Notes under the pieces: model-generated | Told to the model about the DNA's origin: nothing | Database searches by the model: none | What the model saw: the letters and a program-made list of their open reading frames with translations, nothing else | From: Aquila chrysaetos chrysaetos | Taxonomy: Eukaryota; Chordata; Aves; Accipitriformes; Accipitridae | Direction of reading: 5' to 3' | DNA length: 64,000 nt | Assembly (NCBI RefSeq): GCF_900496995.4 | Contig: NC_044018.1 | Span: 26,442,001 to 26,506,000, forward strand | Made by a program: the position numbers and the translations under genes | Shown here: piece by piece, positions 61,331-64,000 of the stretch | Layout: every line of letters begins with the position of its first letter | Numbering within the stretch: the stretch's first letter is position 1

Positions 61331-62116
61331 TAAGCAATCATTCCATAAAGAAGTTCAACAGTAAAAAAAAAGGGGTCAATGGTTTTGATATGTTGAACAC
61401 AGAGCAGATAGATTAGCAGTTGTACCAGATGGTTCTTGCATATGTGGATGTTTGTGCAAAGCTTGGTGGACATGAACTAAGGCTGAGAGATGAAGATGCC
61501 AGTAATGGCTGTCCAAATGGCTTTAGTGAGCAGACCATAAATTCTCATCAACTCAACATCAGATTACAAAGCTGAAGGAAAATCACTGATTTTCACTCTG
61601 GAATGAGAGTTAAGTGCTGGAGATTGAAAAAACTGTGAAAAGACAAATCAATGATACACTGTACTGATGCCTCCCCCATGGTAACTACAATTTCCTACCT
61701 ACAGCCATGTGTCAAAGAGAATAGGGTAACAGGTACCTAACTTCATTGCTATTTGTAGCAGGAGGTAATTCATTTTTCTTTCAAAAAATGCCAGCTGGGT
61801 CCAAATTAACATGTTTCATAGGAAACTGTTGTTTGAGATAAAAATCAGAGAGAAACTGGACAGGTTGTTCAGGTTGGCAGTTGTGGAGCTCAGCTTTCCA
61901 GCTCAGCTAGTGGTGTGCTAGAACTCCCCTGCTCTCAGGGGGTCCACAGCACCCACCCACAGGGTAACCACCACAGGGATGCTCAGGAAGCCACAGGTGC
62001 CAATGCTTTAGGTTTCCTCAATTTAAAAATTAAGAATTTTAAAAACAAAATTAGGGTAAAATTTAAGACAAAATTAGGAATTGAAACATACACAGATCTC
62101 CTACATTTTGTTTTAG

Positions 62117-62240
62117 GGAAACTCACTTCCAGAAGAAAAATTTCCTGCATTTTTTGCAGCCACTTATGCATGGCCTGAGTGGATTCATGATCCTCTGGAT
62201 CAACGAAACTGTGGAGCATCCTGGGCTTTTTCAACCGCAA
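62117..62240 (+). CDS. TINAG: TINAG exon 5: start of cathepsin-like domain, catalytic Cys replaced
   Basis: A 124-base exon encoding 41 residues plus one base: GNSLPEEKFPAFFAATYAWP, then EWIHDPLDQRNCGASWAFST and A. This is the start of a papain/cathepsin-B-like (C1) domain. In active enzymes this site reads DQGSCGSCWAF, and here it reads DQRNCGASWAF. The oxyanion-hole Gln is kept but the nucleophilic Cys is Ser, as in human (DQKNCAASWAF). The product should therefore be inactive as a cysteine protease, a known feature of the TINAG family. The acceptor is TTGTTTTAG and the donor A|GTAATA, with phase 0 in and phase 1 out, which suits a following SVAADR-type exon to the right of the window. Confidence 0.96.
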
Positions 62241-64000
62241 GTAATATTCATTTTTTTTCTACTTTAAAAAATATCGTTGATGTTAGATGCATGACGAAAA
62301 TCTGTAGTGATTAGTAATGGAGCAATTTCAGTTTGCTGTTCACTTTTTATCAGCAAATAGGAACATTTAAAATTGCTACAGCTTTCCCTCTAAGTTGTCC
62401 CAAAGTCTTAAAAAGTCAATCTAAGCTGTAGAGCTTTGATTGCTTTTCATAAGTTTGTGTAACATAGGGAGATTTCTTGGTGGCAGAAAGTAGAAGATGA
62501 ATTCACTAATGCACTTTATCGTAACTGGTAGAGTAACTTTTAAAAAATCTGCATCCCTTGCTTGCACAACTACATGCTTGACTTGAAAGCTTAAAACAGG
62601 TAGGCTTCATTTTTTTTATATGCATCTATACATTTGTGCATTTGCCATTGTCCAGCCCTTGCTATTCAAGCAAATTAAGTATAATCTTTTCAATAATTTT
62701 ATGAGAAGAAAACCCTGAAATTGCTCAGATATTTGTGGAAGAAACTATTTTCAAATTCTGCAAGCAAAGAAATGTCAGTAATGCAATTTAACCTCATGTG
62801 CTACAACCTCTGGTTTTATGAAAAATGGACACAAGTGTTTGTGTCACTTTCTCCAAAGAAGTTACAGCCATCAGTTATGTTCATTCTTATTATGCTGCAA
62901 TAAATCTCAGCACATATTGGGATATATAAAGATAGAGGAAAAAATTATGCAATCAATCTTTATGACTTGATCCGGCCAGTGGGTCCTCACGGGTACAGGT
63001 TTCTGCAACTGCTTCTTCAAATCACAGCAGTAAGAGAAGGAAAGGAGCATTTAGGTCAGTTAATCCCAGTTCCCTGCCAAAGTCAGACTGAACACACTGT
63101 TACCAATATGTCTTGTCCACTGTAGTTTTAGAAGAGAAAAGCAAGAGAGCTTCTAACAGCTCTCCTGACAGATTACTGCAGAGATGAACAGAGCTCACTG
63201 AGGGACTTTTCAGATATTCAGTCTAAATGTTCCCTTTCATAAGTGAATCTTTTGATTTTAATTCACACAATTATTTTCAAAGTTAAATATTATGAGATGT
63301 CTTCCCATGTTGTTTAAGTGCATCTAACATTTTCAATCTGAATTTTCAATCCTTCTTTGTAAGATTGTCGCTCAATGAATAGACAAACACTGCTGTATCA
63401 TTTTTTTCTTATCATTCCTGTAAGTACTCCAAAACTCTTCAGTAAAAAGCTTTTACACCTATGCAAATAAATTCATTATCATGTGACACCTCACAAAAAG
63501 CACAAAACACAGTCATTGTCAGCTGCCATCAGCAGATTCACTCTTCTGAAGTCTTGTCCAAAGTTCACTGAAGTTAGTGTTGATTTTGATGGGGCTTTAG
63601 ATTTCAAGGGATGGGGTTTTTTTTATTATTTTCAGGCTAAAAAATGAAGGGCTAACAATAAAAAAATATATATAATTTAAGCACAGGTAATGACTGGGAT
63701 TGGGGCTTAATAATTGTTTCATCGTCACCCGTTAAAGAAAGCAGAAGTGGCTTAATTTCACCTACAACTTGGTTAACGTAGTCTGCTTTTAAATCAGTGC
63801 ATAAATATATTAGTACTTAGAATTATGACTGACGGGGTTCAGACATCGAAGGTGTCTATCTCAGAAGAAGAATTTTGTGTCATTAGGGAAGGAGGTCCAA
63901 TGAATCCCACATTTACACATTAATATGAGCATTTCCAAATACTCTTTCCAGTAAAACCAATACCTTCAGTCTTGAATTTTCTTCTTCATAGGACTGTTCA
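62241..64000 (+). other. TINAG: TINAG intron 5 (partial)
   Basis: AT-rich, with no exon recognised. The sixth exon, expected to begin with residues like VAADRIAI, is not present before the window ends. The last bases hold a good acceptor-like sequence (TTTTCTTCTTCATAG at 63976-63990), but the nine bases after it do not read as expected. Confidence 0.8.

Larger units (their letters stand above)
55577..62116 (+). other. TINAG: TINAG intron 4 (6.5 kb)
   Basis: Non-coding and AT-rich. It carries a poly-T run (58584-58597) and two pieces of an old dispersed repeat in opposite orientations (60180-60300 and 61115-61330). No exon is seen. Confidence 0.9.

Noticed and set aside
63991..64000. TINAG exon 6 starting at the window edge
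   Set aside because: A good acceptor precedes it, but the few bases present give R-L-F in the required phase, not the expected V-A-A-D. There is too little sequence to decide.
1..64000. CRISPR arrays, bacterial operons, tRNA/rRNA genes, retroviral LTRs
   Set aside because: The window is vertebrate intron and intergenic sequence. I saw no spaced repeat arrays, cloverleaf-type genes or paired LTRs.

Overview
This window is vertebrate nuclear DNA, most likely avian or a close sauropsid. The AT-rich sequence is dominated by introns. The recognisable repeats are CR1/L3-type LINE pieces, including 3' ends with the CR1 signature ATTCTATG-type tail, and I see no Alu, B1 or L1 sequence. Coding sequence is a few percent of the window and lies entirely in short exons with GT/AG borders. 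Most apparent open frames are chance.

Two genes lie head to tail on the + strand. Positions 1 to about 41,370 hold the 3' part of MLIP (muscular LMNA-interacting protein). Three exons are recognised by protein similarity (11571-11696, 16583-16771, 30634-30687). A very short terminal coding exon is proposed at 38883-38909, followed by a candidate 3' UTR with poly(A) signals at 39138 and 41344. The exons found encode only the last ~130 residues, so the main body of MLIP lies to the left of the window. About 9.3 kb separates the MLIP stop from the next start codon.

Positions 48212 to beyond 64000 hold the 5' half of TINAG (tubulointerstitial nephritis antigen). Five exons are present (48212-48572, 52871-52934, 53972-54061, 55462-55576, 62117-62240). 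They encode the signal peptide, a somatomedin-B-like cysteine cluster, a short second cysteine module, and the start of the cathepsin-like domain with its catalytic cysteine replaced by serine. All splice phases agree. The rest of the catalytic-like domain lies to the right. The MLIP-TINAG order and shared orientation match human chromosome 6p12, so this is conserved synteny.

The non-coding DNA holds old LINE relics: an antisense L3-like copy (3.8-5.7 kb), CR1 3' ends (20.0 and 21.3-21.8 kb), an antisense CR1 reverse-transcriptase segment (37.7-38.6 kb), and a sense L3-like reverse-transcriptase segment (39.5-40.8 kb). It also holds two copies of an unnamed dispersed repeat (60.2 and 61.1 kb), perfect short palindromes, small tandem duplications, and an HNF1-like site about 155 bp upstream of the TINAG start codon. 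I found no new multi-gene system, CRISPR array, tRNA, rRNA or recognisable endogenous retrovirus. The points most worth a second look are the MLIP 3' end, the TINAG promoter signals, and a possible extra cassette exon in TINAG intron 1.
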